DNA of 64,000 bases from Aequorivita sp. H23M31 (GCF_004022485.1 NZ_CP034951.1:2108001-2172000), one strand, 5' to 3'. Numbered from the stretch's first letter, positions 7,466 through 17,639 are shown. Notes: a model not told the origin generated them from the letters alone. Numbers and translations are program-made.

Positions 7466-10114
7466 ATGAAAAAAGCATTAAAGATTATCGGGATCGTTTT
7501 CGGGATTTTAATTATCCTCTTGGTTACGGCACCTTTTCTTTTTAAGGGAAGTCTTGAAAAGATGCTCAAGCGGACCATTAATGAAAACCTTAATGCCACT
7601 GTAGAATGGGAAGATTTAGATTTGAGTCTATTCCGCAGTTTTCCAGATGCTTCTCTAAAATTGAGCAATTTTAGTGTAGTAAATAAAATCCCTTTTGAGG
7701 GCGACACTCTTGCCAGCGGAGAGTCTTTGAAATTGGATATGGGTATAATGCAACTATTTAAATCGAAGGATTTAAAAATAGATGCGGTACAACTTGATAA
7801 AGCCTTTATCAATATAAAGATTGATACTCTTGGAACAACCAATTATGACATTGCATTAAAGAATGAACCTGCCACTTCAGAAGAAGGTGAGGCAGGAGAA
7901 GTCTTTACTTTCGATTTAAAGAAATATGAAATCACCGATTCCCGCATTAATTATTTGGATGAGCAAAATAAAGTTTACCTAATCCTTACCGACGTTCAGC
8001 ATAGTGGCCGTGGAGATCTATCTGAGGAAATCAGCAATTTGAATACCGAGACAAAAGCTTTTATTTCTTTTAAATATGATGACACCGAATATCTTACAAA
8101 CAATAGAATTTCCCTGGATGCTATATTCAAACTGGATCTAAAGAACCAGAAATACGCTTTTCTGGAAAATGAAGCAAAAATCAATGATCTTCCTTTGACC
8201 TTTAATGGTTTTGTAAAAATAAACGAAACCAACAATCAAGTGGATCTGACCTTTAAGACACCATCATCGGATTTTAAAAACTTTCTTGCGGTCATTCCAG
8301 ATGCCTATCTTAAACAAATAAGCGATGTAAAAACAACTGGCAACTTTACCGTTAATGGAATTTTAAAGGGAATTGTGGACGACACCCATATTCCAACCAT
8401 GGATATAAAAGTAAGTAGTGATGACGCATCCTTTAAATATCCCGACTTACCCAAAACGGTGGATAAAATCACCATTGATGCCGAGTTGAAAAATGAAACA
8501 GGCCTCTTAAAGGATACCTATCTTAACATTCCAAAACTTACCTTCAGAATAGATGGGGAACCTTTCCGGATGAATGGGAATGTCAAAAACATGACTGAAA
8601 ATCCTTTAGTTAACTTGGAAATGCAGGGAACATTAAATTTGGCAAATATTAAGCAAGTTCTTCCTTTGGAAATGGATCAGGACTTCAGCGGAATTTTCAA
8701 AGCTGATATTAACGCCCATTTTGATATGGAATCTGTAGAAAAAGAGCAGTATCAGAAAATGGATATAAGAGGAACTGCCAGCTTAACCAATTTTACTTAT
8801 GACGCAGGTTTTAAAGATAAATTGAAAATTACAAATGCCAGTTTATCCCTCCATCCAGGAGCATTTACGTTAAAAGAATTGAACGCAAAAACAGGTAAAA
8901 CGGATATAAAAGCCTCTGGCAATATTCAGAATCTGATTCCTTTTTTGATGAGCAAGCAGGAATTGAGAGGGCACTTCTCCCTTCAATCGAACGTATTTGA
9001 TGTAAACGATTTTATGGTTTCGGAAGATAATACCGAGAAAGAAGGAGCTACCAAAAAACCTAACCATGAAATAAGTGCCCAAAATCCGGAAGCAATTAAA
9101 ATTCCCGATTTTCTGGACGCAATCTTGGATTTTAACGCCAAAACTGTGATTTATGACAATCTTGAATTGAAGAATGCAAAGGGAACAGCCAGCATCCAAA
9201 ATGAAAGAATTACGATAAGCAATTTCACTTCGGATATTTTTGGAGGAAATATTGCTCTTTCGGGAAATGTCTCGACGAAAGGGGAAGTTCCAACTTTCGC
9301 TATGAATTTGGATTTGAGCAAAATAGACATCACCCAATCCTTCGAGAAACTGGATATGTTTCAGTATCTCGTCCCTATTGCAAAAGCGCTCCACGGGAGT
9401 CTGAATACAAAATTTGAACTCAACGGGCAGTTAACTAAGGACCTCTCTCCTAATCTCTCTACTCTTGCCGGAACGGCAATTGCTGAGATACTTACCGCTG
9501 AAGTAGATCCTTCACAGACGCCTATACTTTCAGCTTTGGGAAATAAGATATCTTTTTTGAATCTGGATCGTCTTAGCTTAAGAGATGTAACAACGCACTT
9601 GACTTTCAATAATGGCAAGATTGAGGTAAAACCCTATCATTTCGACATTAAGGGAATTGATGTGGGCGTTGCGGGCACGCATGGCTTGGATAAATCGATC
9701 GATTATAACCTAACTCTCGACGTACCTGCCAAATATTTAGGAAGTGAGGTTACCAAATTACTTCAGAAGCTAGATCCCAAAGAGGCAGCCGCAATGAAAG
9801 TTGAGGTACCGATTGGACTTAAAGGTTCCTTTACAAATCCTACCATCTCCGTGAATACCGATAAAGCGATCAAGGAGCTAACACAGAAACTGATAGCAAA
9901 GGAAAAAGATAAATTGGTTGATAAAGGCACTGGATTTTTGGAGGAATTTCTGGATGGCAAAGTCAAAAAGGATAGCACAAAAACAAATGCAAATACGAAT
10001 AACAACCAACAACAGCAGAACACAAAGCAACAGACGACTGAAAAAATAAAAGATATTTTTGACGGTATAATGAGCGGAAGAAAAAAGAAATCCGACACCA
10101 CGAAAACTCCATAG
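7466..10114 (+). CDS. AsmA-like C-terminal-domain protein (large envelope protein)
   Basis: An 882-residue protein with one N-terminal membrane segment (residues about 4-26, IIGIVFGILIILLVTAPFLF) followed by a long beta-rich periplasmic region made of repeating strand patterns (for example NLNATVEWEDLDLSLFRSFP). This is the layout of AsmA/TamB-like bridge proteins, which in other bacteria are linked to outer membrane homeostasis and lipid transfer. The last 80 residues are low-complexity Lys/Asn/Gln/Thr (NTNNNQQQQN, MSGRKKKSDTTK). The gene stands alone, divergent from folK and convergent with the DUF2797 gene. The precise cargo or function cannot be read from the sequence. Confidence 0.8.
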   Translation: MKKALKIIGIVFGILIILLVTAPFLFKGSLEKMLKRTINENLNATVEWEDLDLSLFRSFPDASLKLSNFSVVNKIPFEGDTLASGESLKLDMGIMQLFKSKDLKIDAVQLDKAFINIKIDTLGTTNYDIALKNEPATSEEGEAGEVFTFDLKKYEITDSRINYLDEQNKVYLILTDVQHSGRGDLSEEISNLNTETKAFISFKYDDTEYLTNNRISLDAIFKLDLKNQKYAFLENEAKINDLPLTFNGFVKINETNNQVDLTFKTPSSDFKNFLAVIPDAYLKQISDVKTTGNFTVNGILKGIVDDTHIPTMDIKVSSDDASFKYPDLPKTVDKITIDAELKNETGLLKDTYLNIPKLTFRIDGEPFRMNGNVKNMTENPLVNLEMQGTLNLANIKQVLPLEMDQDFSGIFKADINAHFDMESVEKEQYQKMDIRGTASLTNFTYDAGFKDKLKITNASLSLHPGAFTLKELNAKTGKTDIKASGNIQNLIPFLMSKQELRGHFSLQSNVFDVNDFMVSEDNTEKEGATKKPNHEISAQNPEAIKIPDFLDAILDFNAKTVIYDNLELKNAKGTASIQNERITISNFTSDIFGGNIALSGNVSTKGEVPTFAMNLDLSKIDITQSFEKLDMFQYLVPIAKALHGSLNTKFELNGQLTKDLSPNLSTLAGTAIAEILTAEVDPSQTPILSALGNKISFLNLDRLSLRDVTTHLTFNNGKIEVKPYHFDIKGIDVGVAGTHGLDKSIDYNLTLDVPAKYLGSEVTKLLQKLDPKEAAAMKVEVPIGLKGSFTNPTISVNTDKAIKELTQKLIAKEKDKLVDKGTGFLEEFLDGKVKKDSTKTNANTNNNQQQQNTKQQTTEKIKDIFDGIMSGRKKKSDTTKTP

Positions 10115-10158
10115 TGATTAGTGAACAGGTATGGATTTACACAGTTTAAATACGCCCG

Positions 10159-10959
10159 TTAATTTACGGTAATAGATACTACACAGCCTTCGTTTGCCCG
10201 AACATTGAAAACTGTATTGTCCTCAAAAAGAAGATATTGACCTTTAATCCCTTTAAGAACCCCTTCATAAAAAGGGGTTTTCACAAGATTCAGGGGTTTT
10301 GGAACCGTAGGATACCTCAAGACAGGAAATTCCAAATGGGTTTCCAAATTGTTTTCCAAAAAATATTCACTCGCTTCTTCGGGAATAAATTGCTTTAGAT
10401 TATTCCTCCAATCTACAAGATCCTCATCTTTTAAATCATTTTTCAGCATCATTCGCCAATTGGTCTTATCACTAATATGATTCTTTAAGGCCATTTCTAC
10501 AATGCCGGCCAAATATCTGTTCGGAACTTCTACTATTTCAATAGCCTCATGTGCACCTTGGTCAATCCATCTAGTTGGTAATTGTGTTTTCCTTGTTACT
10601 CCCACTTTTATATTGCTGCTATTTGCCAAATAAACAACGTGGGGCCGCAACTGGATTCTTTTTTCATACTCCAGATCACGATCTTCGATTCCTAAATGTG
10701 CTTTACTCAATTCTGGGCTTATTATCCAAGCAGCAGTCTGGGGAGAATCAAAAAAGCAATCATAACAGAAACCTTGACGATATACTTTCTTCTGGAGATT
10801 GCAGTTCAAACATTGGTAACGTAGAAAATTGATACTAATTTTCTTATCCAACAGTTGGTTAACATGTAAAAAGTCATTTTCAAAAACAAGATAATACTGA
10901 ATGGGCGAACCATTTTCAGTTTGCATTTTTGTTAAGACACCTTGGTAATTCATATTCAA
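10159..10959 (-). CDS. DUF2797 protein with a zinc-ribbon-like Cys set
   Basis: A 266-residue protein of the DUF2797 family, whose biochemical role is not established. Near residues 50-70 it has two CxxC pairs (CLNCNLQKKVYRQGFCYDC), likely a metal site, followed by WIISPELSKAHLGIEDRDLE and the family core VVYLANSSNIKVGVTRKTQ, TRWIDQGA. That core resembles a small GIY-YIG-like nuclease pattern, but I do not assign activity. It is divergent from the GH3 gene, a pairing I associate with flavobacterial genomes; a shared role is inference only. Confidence 0.8.
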   Translation of the reverse strand: MNMNYQGVLTKMQTENGSPIQYYLVFENDFLHVNQLLDKKISINFLRYQCLNCNLQKKVYRQGFCYDCFFDSPQTAAWIISPELSKAHLGIEDRDLEYEKRIQLRPHVVYLANSSNIKVGVTRKTQLPTRWIDQGAHEAIEIVEVPNRYLAGIVEMALKNHISDKTNWRMMLKNDLKDEDLVDWRNNLKQFIPEEASEYFLENNLETHLEFPVLRYPTVPKPLNLVKTPFYEGVLKGIKGQYLLFEDNTVFNVRANEGCVVSITVN

Positions 10960-11141
10960 TCAATAACTACTTATTTAAAAAAATAGATTTTATCCCAAAT
11001 TATTCCCGTTGGGAGCAAACCAAATTATTAGTCGGAATTTTTCGAAAGTCTTTCACGTACAGTTCTTTCCAAAAGTAAATATGAAGATGATTTGATACGT
11101 GGAAAATTGCTATTTTTATAGCATAAAGATACTGCAAAAAC

Positions 11142-12659
11142 ATGCCAATCCCCATTGTAAACTCTATTGCCTCTTGGTTTCTAAAGAAAAGGTTTCACCA
11201 GATAGACCTTTTTTTGAAGTACCCAATAGAAGTTCAGGAGGAATTACTTTTCACTTTACTTCAAAAAGCCAAATACACAGAGATTGGACGTCAATATGAT
11301 TTTGGTTCGATCAGGACATACCGTGAGTTTGCATCTCGTGTTCCCATAACCACTTACGAGGAAAATGAAGCACAAATTGAACGTGCCCGGCAGGGAGAAG
11401 CAAACATCTTCTGGCCTTCCCCAATTAAATGGTTTGCAAAATCCAGTGGGACCACTAATGCGAAGAGCAAGTTTATTCCCGTTACCTACGATTCCCTTGA
11501 GGATTGCCATTATGCTGCAAGTAAGGATTTACTGTGCATGTACCTTAACAACAATCCGAATGCCAATCTATTCCTTGGAAAAAGCCTGAGGCTGGGTGGC
11601 AGCAAACAGCTTTATGAAGAAAACGGAACTGTTTTTGGCGACCTATCCGCCATCTTAATAGACAATATGCCGTTCTGGGCAGAATTTAGCAGTACTCCTA
11701 GCAACGAAATTTCCTTAATGGGCGATTGGGAAACAAAAATGCAGGCGATTGTCAACGAAACTATTAAAGAGAATGTAACTAGCTTGGCAGGTGTACCCTC
11801 CTGGATGTTGGTTTTGTTGAATCACGTAATGGAGACCACAGGGAAAAAGAATCTGTTTGAACTATGGCCCAATCTTGAAGTATATTTTCATGGAGGTGTA
11901 AATTTTGAGCCTTATATGGACCAATATAACAAATTGCTACCTAGGAGTGATTTTAGGTATTACGAAATCTACAATGCCTCCGAAGGTTTTTTTGCCATAC
12001 AGGACAGGAATGAAAACAAGGAGTTATTGTTGATGCTGGATTATGGTATTTTTTACGAATTTATCCCAATGGACACTTACAATACTTCAGAAGAAAGGGT
12101 GATTCCTTTAAGTGAAGTGGAAGAAGGCCAAAATTACGCTCTCGTTATTACCACCAATGCTGGTCTATGGCGCTATAAAATTGGTGATACAATCCGATTT
12201 ACCTCTCTTGATCCCTTCCGTATTAAAGTTACAGGTAGAACGAAACATCACATCAATGTTTTTGGTGAAGAATTGATAATAGAAAATGCTGAGGAAGCCT
12301 TACGAAAAGCTACCCAACTGACAAATTCTGAAATTGTGGATTACACCGTAGCTCCTATTTTTATGAACGGAAGGGAAAAAGGTGCTCACGAATGGATAAT
12401 CGAATTTAAATCGCCTCCGAAAGATCTTTTGACTTTTACCCAAATTTTGGATTCGGCTTTGCAGGAAGTTAACAGCGATTATGAAGCCAAGCGTTTTAAC
12501 AACACAACCTTAAACATCCTAACAATCCATACTGCAAGAGAACGACTTTTCTATGATTGGTTAAAAGAAAAAAACAAACTTGGCGGACAACATAAGGTTC
12601 CCCGCTTATCCAATACAAGAAATTTCCTGGAGGAATTACTCGTTCTCAATAAAAGTTAA
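11142..12659 (+). CDS. GH3-family acyl-adenylating enzyme
   Basis: A 505-residue member of the GH3 (auxin-responsive promoter) branch of the adenylate-forming superfamily, which in plants links amino acids to acyl acids such as auxin and jasmonate. The ATP-binding motif is KSSGTTNAKSKFIPVT (about 104-119), the second motif is YNASEGFFAIQD (about 278-289), and the hinge region is YKIGDTIRFTS ... VTGRTKHHINVFGEE. All catalytic landmarks look intact. The bacterial substrate is unknown. The start at 11142 (MPIPIVNSIASWFLKKR) agrees with the usual N-terminus of bacterial members. Confidence 0.85.
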   Translation: MPIPIVNSIASWFLKKRFHQIDLFLKYPIEVQEELLFTLLQKAKYTEIGRQYDFGSIRTYREFASRVPITTYEENEAQIERARQGEANIFWPSPIKWFAKSSGTTNAKSKFIPVTYDSLEDCHYAASKDLLCMYLNNNPNANLFLGKSLRLGGSKQLYEENGTVFGDLSAILIDNMPFWAEFSSTPSNEISLMGDWETKMQAIVNETIKENVTSLAGVPSWMLVLLNHVMETTGKKNLFELWPNLEVYFHGGVNFEPYMDQYNKLLPRSDFRYYEIYNASEGFFAIQDRNENKELLLMLDYGIFYEFIPMDTYNTSEERVIPLSEVEEGQNYALVITTNAGLWRYKIGDTIRFTSLDPFRIKVTGRTKHHINVFGEELIIENAEEALRKATQLTNSEIVDYTVAPIFMNGREKGAHEWIIEFKSPPKDLLTFTQILDSALQEVNSDYEAKRFNNTTLNILTIHTARERLFYDWLKEKNKLGGQHKVPRLSNTRNFLEELLVLNKS

Positions 12660-12706
12660 AACTTTTAATTCCCAATTAATTTTTAAAAACTAAAAATCGG
12701 ATAGGG

Positions 12707-12714
12707 TACATTTG
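12707..12714 (+). promoter_or_regulatory. -7 box for the Fic gene
   Basis: TACATTTG matches TAnnTTTG exactly, 17 nt before ATG 12732 and 32 nt before ATG 12747. No good -33 element is seen. Confidence 0.45.
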
Positions 12715-12731
12715 TAAGGCATCCGATTAAG

Positions 12732-13706
12732 ATGTATCTTTGGGGTATGTGGAAAATTGATCTAACATATAGAGAAACACTTCAAACTACGCTCGATAGA
12801 TTATTTGAAAAGAAGAATACGCTTCAAAATCATCGTCCTTTGTCCGGCGTAGCCTTGCAGCAGATTATTGAAACCCTTTCTATTGAATGGACCTACAATA
12901 GCAACAGCATAGAAGGAAACACCTTAAGCCTGCGGGAGACCCAAATGGTGCTTCAGGAAGGAGTTACTATTTCAGGGAAATCACTTCGAGAACATTTTGA
13001 AGCCGTTAACCATCAAACCGCGCTCCGGTATCTTTATGGGTTGGTAGCTAAGAACAATCCCATCTCTAGTAACGATATCCTTGATCTACACGCCCTAGTT
13101 CTTCGAAATATAGAAGATGATTTTGCAGGAAGGTTACGGAATGCAGGGGTAAGGATCGCTGGGGCCAATTTTACCCCGCCAAACGCCCAAAAAGTTTCAG
13201 ATCTTTTGGACGAGCTTATATTATTCGTTAATGAAAATCCTTCAGGATTAAACATCATCGAACTCGCCACTGTTTTTCACCATAAGTTCGTATGGATACA
13301 TCCATTCTTTGATGGTAATGGCCGTACTGTACGCTTGGCAATGAATCTTTTATTGATGAAGGAAGGATTTCCGCCGGCAATTATTTTAAAAAATGATCGC
13401 GCTAAATATTATGCAGGTTTAAATAGCGCTAATAAAGGAAATTATAAAAAACTAGTCCTATTGATGGCACAAGCACTGGAACGAAGCTTAAATATTTATC
13501 TCTCTGCTTTTCCAGGAAATACTGCAGAATATACAGAAATTTCAAATTTGGTAAAAGAAGCAGACCTTCCCTACGGGCAGGAATATATAAGCTTACTTGC
13601 GCGTCAAGGTAAAATTGACGCCCATAAAGAAGGAAGAAATTGGTTTACTACTAAGGAAGCAGTAGAAGAGTATGCTAAAAAGCAAAATCACAAATCAACA
13701 GCATAG
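12732..13706 (+). CDS. Fic-domain protein (likely AMP-transferase), with inhibitory helix
   Basis: A 324-residue Fic protein. The active-site loop HPFFDGNGRTVR (190-201) is complete, including the catalytic His and the Gly-Asn-Gly-Arg anion site, so transfer of AMP or a related group to target hydroxyls is expected. The N-terminal helix carries SIEGN (59-63), the (S/T)xxxE(G/N)-type inhibitory motif whose Glu blocks ATP binding, so the enzyme belongs to the class with an internal inhibitory helix and needs no separate antitoxin. The last 60 residues (EYTEISNLVKEADLPYGQEY and onward) look like a winged-helix module. The start may be ATG 12732 or 12747 (MWKIDLTYRE); the second is closer to the family start. 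Confidence 0.9.
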   Translation: MYLWGMWKIDLTYRETLQTTLDRLFEKKNTLQNHRPLSGVALQQIIETLSIEWTYNSNSIEGNTLSLRETQMVLQEGVTISGKSLREHFEAVNHQTALRYLYGLVAKNNPISSNDILDLHALVLRNIEDDFAGRLRNAGVRIAGANFTPPNAQKVSDLLDELILFVNENPSGLNIIELATVFHHKFVWIHPFFDGNGRTVRLAMNLLLMKEGFPPAIILKNDRAKYYAGLNSANKGNYKKLVLLMAQALERSLNIYLSAFPGNTAEYTEISNLVKEADLPYGQEYISLLARQGKIDAHKEGRNWFTTKEAVEEYAKKQNHKSTA

Positions 13707-13728
13707 CTGCTTTAAACTATAAAAACAA

Positions 13729-13754
13729 AAAACCTCGGGATCATCCGAGGTTTT
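13729..13754 (+). terminator. Bidirectional intrinsic terminator between fic and clpX
   Basis: A perfect 10-bp stem (13729-13738 with 13745-13754, core CCTCGG/CCGAGG) with a 6-nt loop, flanked by A-rich and T-rich tracts. It serves the convergent fic (plus) and clpX (minus) genes. Confidence 0.85.
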
Positions 13755-13777
13755 AGATTTTATAAAGGGACTATTAC

Positions 13778-15010
13778 TTAAGAAACCGCCTTCAATTTTT
13801 TGAGAGTTGATTTGTTTAATTTCTCTTCTGCGTATTCCTGTGTTACCACGAGTGATTTTACATCCGTTCCCGGAAATTCATACATCGCATCTGTCAATAC
13901 GGCTTCACATAAAGAGCGAAGACCACGGGCACCCAACTTATACTCAATAGCTTGATCAACAATAAAATCCAAAGCTTCTTCGGTTATTTCAAACTCGATG
14001 CCGTCCATTTCAAGTAGTTTTTTATACTGTTTGATAATGGCGTTTTTTGGTTCGGTAAGAATTGCCCTCAAGGTTTCCTTGTCCAACGGATTCATATAGG
14101 TAAGAACTGGAAGTCGTCCGATGATTTCGGGAATCAATCCAAAATCCTTTAAGTCCTTCGGAATAATATAACGAAGTAAATTCTCGCGCTCCATCTGGTT
14201 TTCTTTCATCGAGGCAGTAAACCCGACCGCCTGAAAGTTTAACCGTCTAGAAATGTGACGCTCAATACCATCAAAAGCACCACCTGCAATAAAAAGTATG
14301 TTTTGGGTATTTACTTCAATAAATTTTTGATCGGGATGTTTTCTCCCTCCTTTTGGTGGAACATTGACGGTAGTACCTTCCAAAAGTTTCAAAAGAGCTT
14401 GTTGTACACCTTCACCACTCACATCTCGAGTAATGGATGGATTGTCGCTCTTCCGTGCAATCTTGTCGATTTCATCTATAAAAACAATTCCATTTTCTGC
14501 CTTTTCCAGATTGTAATCTGCCGCTTGCAGTAGACGCGTTAATATACTTTCGACATCTTCACCTACATAACCAGCCTCGGTAAGCACGGTAGCATCAACA
14601 ATTGCCAGGGGAACGTTCAACATACGTGCGATAGTTTTCGCAATTAATGTTTTACCTGTTCCGGTCTGGCCTACAATAATGATATTACTTTTTTGGATTT
14701 CAATATCATCATCGCTCTTGGGTTGTAAAAGTCTTTTATAGTGGTTATAAACCGCAACCGACATGACCTTTTTTGTAAAATCCTGACCAATGATATAATC
14801 GTCCAAAAATGCTTTTATAATCTTTGGCTTTTTTAGCATTAAATCAGCGGACAGTTCTGTTTTGCCTGCATGAAGAGCTTCCTCAACAACAATTCCGTGC
14901 GCTTGTTCAATACAGCGGTCGCAAATGTGAGCATCCAGACCTGCAATAAGCAAACTGGATTCCGACTTTTTCCGGCCACAAAATGAACATTCCAAATCTT
15001 CTTTCGACAT
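13778..15010 (-). CDS. clpX: ClpX, ATPase subunit of the ClpXP protease
   Basis: A 410-residue AAA+ unfoldase. The N-terminal zinc-binding domain has four Cys (8, 11, 30, 33; CSFCGRK and CDRC) for substrate and adaptor docking. Walker A is GQTGTGKT (about 115-122), Walker B is [10 protein letters not shown], and sensor elements and the GARGLRS sensor-2 motif follow. It unfolds tagged proteins and feeds them to ClpP, whose gene lies 22 bp upstream in the same direction, so the two are probably co-transcribed. Full length; no anomalies. Confidence 0.97.
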   Translation of the reverse strand: MSKEDLECSFCGRKKSESSLLIAGLDAHICDRCIEQAHGIVVEEALHAGKTELSADLMLKKPKIIKAFLDDYIIGQDFTKKVMSVAVYNHYKRLLQPKSDDDIEIQKSNIIIVGQTGTGKTLIAKTIARMLNVPLAIVDATVLTEAGYVGEDVESILTRLLQAADYNLEKAENGIVFIDEIDKIARKSDNPSITRDVSGEGVQQALLKLLEGTTVNVPPKGGRKHPDQKFIEVNTQNILFIAGGAFDGIERHISRRLNFQAVGFTASMKENQMERENLLRYIIPKDLKDFGLIPEIIGRLPVLTYMNPLDKETLRAILTEPKNAIIKQYKKLLEMDGIEFEITEEALDFIVDQAIEYKLGARGLRSLCEAVLTDAMYEFPGTDVKSLVVTQEYAEEKLNKSTLKKLKAVS

Positions 15011-15032
15011 AATTTTTATTTCAGGATTATTT

Positions 15033-15707
15033 CTAACTTCTAGTTAGAATTTCATCTATCATTCCGTATTCCAATGCCTTATCGGCCTTCATCCAATAAT
15101 CACGATCGCTATCCTCAAATACCTTTTCGTAGGTTTGTCCGGAATGTTTGGCTATAATACTATAAAGTTCTTCTTTCAGCGAAATTATTTCCCTAGCGGT
15201 AATCTCAATATCGCTTGCTTGACCTTGTGCTCCTCCCAATGGTTGATGAATCATTACACGCGAATGGGTTAGCCCACTGCGTTTACCTTTTTCTCCAGCA
15301 CACAAGATAACAGCAGCCATAGATGCGGCCATCCCTGTACAAATTGTAGCTACATCAGGCTTAATAAATTGCATGGTATCATATATTCCCAATCCGGCAT
15401 AGACGCTTCCTCCCGGAGAATTAATATAAATCTGTATATCCCGTGATGCATCGGTACTCGCTAAAAATAGTAACTGAGCTTGTACGATATTGGCAACTTG
15501 ATCGTCAATACCAGTGCCGAGAAAGATGATACGGTCCATCATCAAACGTGAAAAAACGTCCATTGCCACGGCATTCATTTGGCGTTCTTCAATAATATTT
15601 GGAGTCAAGTTCACCGGATACATGCTACTAATAATCTTATCGTAGTACATATTGTTGATCCCCTGATCTTTTATGGCAAAATTTCTAAATTCCTTACTGT
15701 AGTTCAT
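15033..15707 (-). CDS. clpP: ClpP, proteolytic subunit of the Clp protease
   Basis: A 224-residue serine peptidase. The nucleophile is Ser129 in [10 protein letters not shown] and the catalytic His is in [16 protein letters not shown] (His154), with Asp in the following helix-strand region. An N-terminal stretch of about 25 residues precedes the mature core that begins near NMYYDKIIS, and may be a propeptide. It assembles into a tetradecamer with ClpX (next gene). The start ATG at 15707 is the first in frame; an internal ATG at residue 20 is possible. Confidence 0.96.
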   Translation of the reverse strand: MNYSKEFRNFAIKDQGINNMYYDKIISSMYPVNLTPNIIEERQMNAVAMDVFSRLMMDRIIFLGTGIDDQVANIVQAQLLFLASTDASRDIQIYINSPGGSVYAGLGIYDTMQFIKPDVATICTGMAASMAAVILCAGEKGKRSGLTHSRVMIHQPLGGAQGQASDIEITAREIISLKEELYSIIAKHSGQTYEKVFEDSDRDYWMKADKALEYGMIDEILTRS

Positions 15708-15837
15708 AAATCTATATTCATTTTTTGCGGTAGAAATAATTTTAAATGTCTCACGGAGTAGTTGACTGTCATGAAACGAAAAAAGCGTTAAATTTAATCG
15801 AAACTCAACGCCTAAAGATAACTATTTCTTCGCTGAA

Positions 15838-17157
15838 TTATGCGTAAGCTTCTTTAATGAATTTATCAAAGGTAATTTCCTTAGTCTTCAATTTAGCATT
15901 TTCCTTAAAGAAATTGAGCATTTTATTAGCGTTTAGCTGTTCGCTCAAACGTTCTACCTCTTCCTGGTTCGAAAGAATTCGTGCTGCGATAGAATCAAGT
16001 TCTTCTTCCGAAGGATTCAATTGTCCAAATTGAGCCATTTGAGACCTGATCATATTCTTTGAATAGTCCTTAAGCTCCTCAAAAGTTACCTGCAATTTGT
16101 TTTCTGAACGAAGTTTCCCTTCAATCAATTGATATCTTAGACCTTTTTCACTCTTTTCAAATTCGGCTCTGGCCTCCTCTTCAGAAAGTTTTGACTCACC
16201 TGCAGTTGCCAACCATCTTTGTAAAAACTCAGTAGGAAGTTCGAATTTGGTATTTTCAATCAACGACTCGATTACGTCGTTCAACAATTTCTGGTCGCCT
16301 TGTTGTGCAAACTGGTTTTCAGCATCCTCTTTAATCTTGGATTTCAATTCCTCTTCTGAAGTTACTACTCCTTCACCAAACAACTTATCGAAAAGCTCTT
16401 GGTCTAACTCCGCCATCTCGCGCGTATTGACTTCTTCGATTTTAAAGGTCACCTCTATATCCAATCCGTGAGCGTCGTCGTGTGACACCCCGAAATACTT
16501 TTGGTTATCGTGGTCATCAGCAAACATACCCTTGGTTTTCAAAGTAACTGTATCGCCAACTTTAGCACCTAATAGTTTCTCAACTTGTGCTTTTCCATCC
16601 ACATCATCGGTAGAAAAGCTAGATTTCTTTTCAATTTCTTTTTCTTCTGAAGTAAAAGTTCCAGTTATCTCATCTCCCGTCTCAACCTCATTTTTAGAAA
16701 CCAACTTTCCATATTGTTTGCGGATTCTCTTAATCTGGTTGTTCACCATTTCTTCATCCGCCACAATTTTATAATGGGTGATTTCCTTGGCATTTAAATC
16801 TATATCAAACTTAGGAGAAAGTCCCAATTCAAATTGAAATGAATAGTTATCTGAATCCCAGTCAATTTCAGCTTCGTTCTTTGGAAGTGGATTACCAAGG
16901 ATATCCAGTTTTTCTTCAGTCAAGAATTTATGGAGTGAATCCTGAAGAATTTTATTAACTTCTTCCACCAAAACAGCTTTTCCGAATTGCTTTTTTACCA
17001 TTCCCATGGGAACATGTCCCTTTCTGAATCCAGGAATATTGGCATTTTTACGGTAGTCGCTCAATACCTTATCAACCTTGCCTGAATAATCATCCTTTTC
17101 TATTTCCACTGTCAATACAGTGTTCAAATTATCGATGTCTTTTCTTGTGATGTTCAT
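15838..17157 (-). CDS. tig: Trigger factor, ribosome-associated chaperone
   Basis: A 439-residue chaperone when started at ATG 17157 (MNITRKDIDNLNTVLTVEIE), the normal family start. The ribosome-binding loop reads NIPGFRKGHVPMG; a central PPIase-like segment (GDEITGTFTSEEKEIEKK to EVTFKIEEVNTREM) and a long helical C-terminal domain follow. The C-terminal acidic/helical arms suit holding nascent chains. An ATG at 17214 is in frame but lies upstream of a well-formed promoter (17180-17211), so the longer form is unlikely. It precedes clpP-clpX on the same strand, the common tig-clpP-clpX order. Confidence 0.95.
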   Translation of the reverse strand: MNITRKDIDNLNTVLTVEIEKDDYSGKVDKVLSDYRKNANIPGFRKGHVPMGMVKKQFGKAVLVEEVNKILQDSLHKFLTEEKLDILGNPLPKNEAEIDWDSDNYSFQFELGLSPKFDIDLNAKEITHYKIVADEEMVNNQIKRIRKQYGKLVSKNEVETGDEITGTFTSEEKEIEKKSSFSTDDVDGKAQVEKLLGAKVGDTVTLKTKGMFADDHDNQKYFGVSHDDAHGLDIEVTFKIEEVNTREMAELDQELFDKLFGEGVVTSEEELKSKIKEDAENQFAQQGDQKLLNDVIESLIENTKFELPTEFLQRWLATAGESKLSEEEARAEFEKSEKGLRYQLIEGKLRSENKLQVTFEELKDYSKNMIRSQMAQFGQLNPSEEELDSIAARILSNQEEVERLSEQLNANKMLNFFKENAKLKTKEITFDKFIKEAYA

Positions 17158-17179
17158 TTCTTTTTTGAATTTCGGGATG

Positions 17180-17211
17180 CAAAAGTACGGTTTTTTAAAC
17201 AAGACAACAAA
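17180..17211 (-). promoter_or_regulatory. Complete Bacteroidota promoter for tig
   Basis: On the minus strand TTTG (17211-17208), a 20-nt spacer, then TACTTTTG (17187-17180): exact matches to both elements of the Bacteroidota housekeeping promoter. It lies 22 nt before ATG 17157 and fixes that start. Confidence 0.8.
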
Positions 17212-17240
17212 CATTCGACTTGTCTTGTACGGCTAGACGC

Positions 17241-17582
17241 TTATTCCTTCCCCAATAGGGAAAAAAGAACGGTTTGAAAAAATGAAAGCAATAGACTGAA
17301 CAGAAGTGCCCACCAAATGGAAGAAACGTGGAAACTATCAATCAAATAGGAAGCCATTAAAATGATTATGGCGTTGACAAAGAGAAGGAAGATGCCTAAC
17401 GTGAGTATTGTTATGGGCAAAGTCAAGATCAACAAAATGGGCTTTACCACAACCCTTAAAAGCGCCAAAACAATGGCAACAATCAATGCAGAGGTGTATC
17501 CAGCAACTTGAACACCGGGCAGGATTTCTGCCAGAACAAACACGGCTACACCAGTTAAAAGCAATTTTAAAATAAGTCGCAT
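17241..17582 (-). CDS. Small four-helix membrane protein, phage-holin-4 / YvlD family
   Basis: A 113-residue protein that is almost wholly hydrophobic with four predicted membrane helices (LILKLLLTGVAVFVLAEILP; SALIVAIVLALLRVVV; LILTLPITILTLGIFLLFVN; SIWWALLFSLLLSFFQTVL). KPILLILTLPITILTLGIF is the family signature. Despite the family name there is no lysis gene or phage context here, and such genes are ordinary chromosomal genes of unknown role. It sits alone between tig and the GDSL lipoprotein gene. Confidence 0.8.
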   Translation of the reverse strand: MRLILKLLLTGVAVFVLAEILPGVQVAGYTSALIVAIVLALLRVVVKPILLILTLPITILTLGIFLLFVNAIIILMASYLIDSFHVSSIWWALLFSLLLSFFQTVLFSLLGKE

Positions 17583-17639
17583 AATAGATTTAACTTTCGT
17601 TAGAATATCTGTGAATACACAAAACTACAAATAAAAAAA

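Noticed and set aside
17158..17214. Longer trigger factor starting at 17214
   Set aside because: The extra residues do not fit the family and the promoter lies between the two start codons.
17241..17582. Phage holin name suggesting a prophage
   Set aside because: No other phage gene is near, and this membrane family is a normal chromosomal component in many bacteria.
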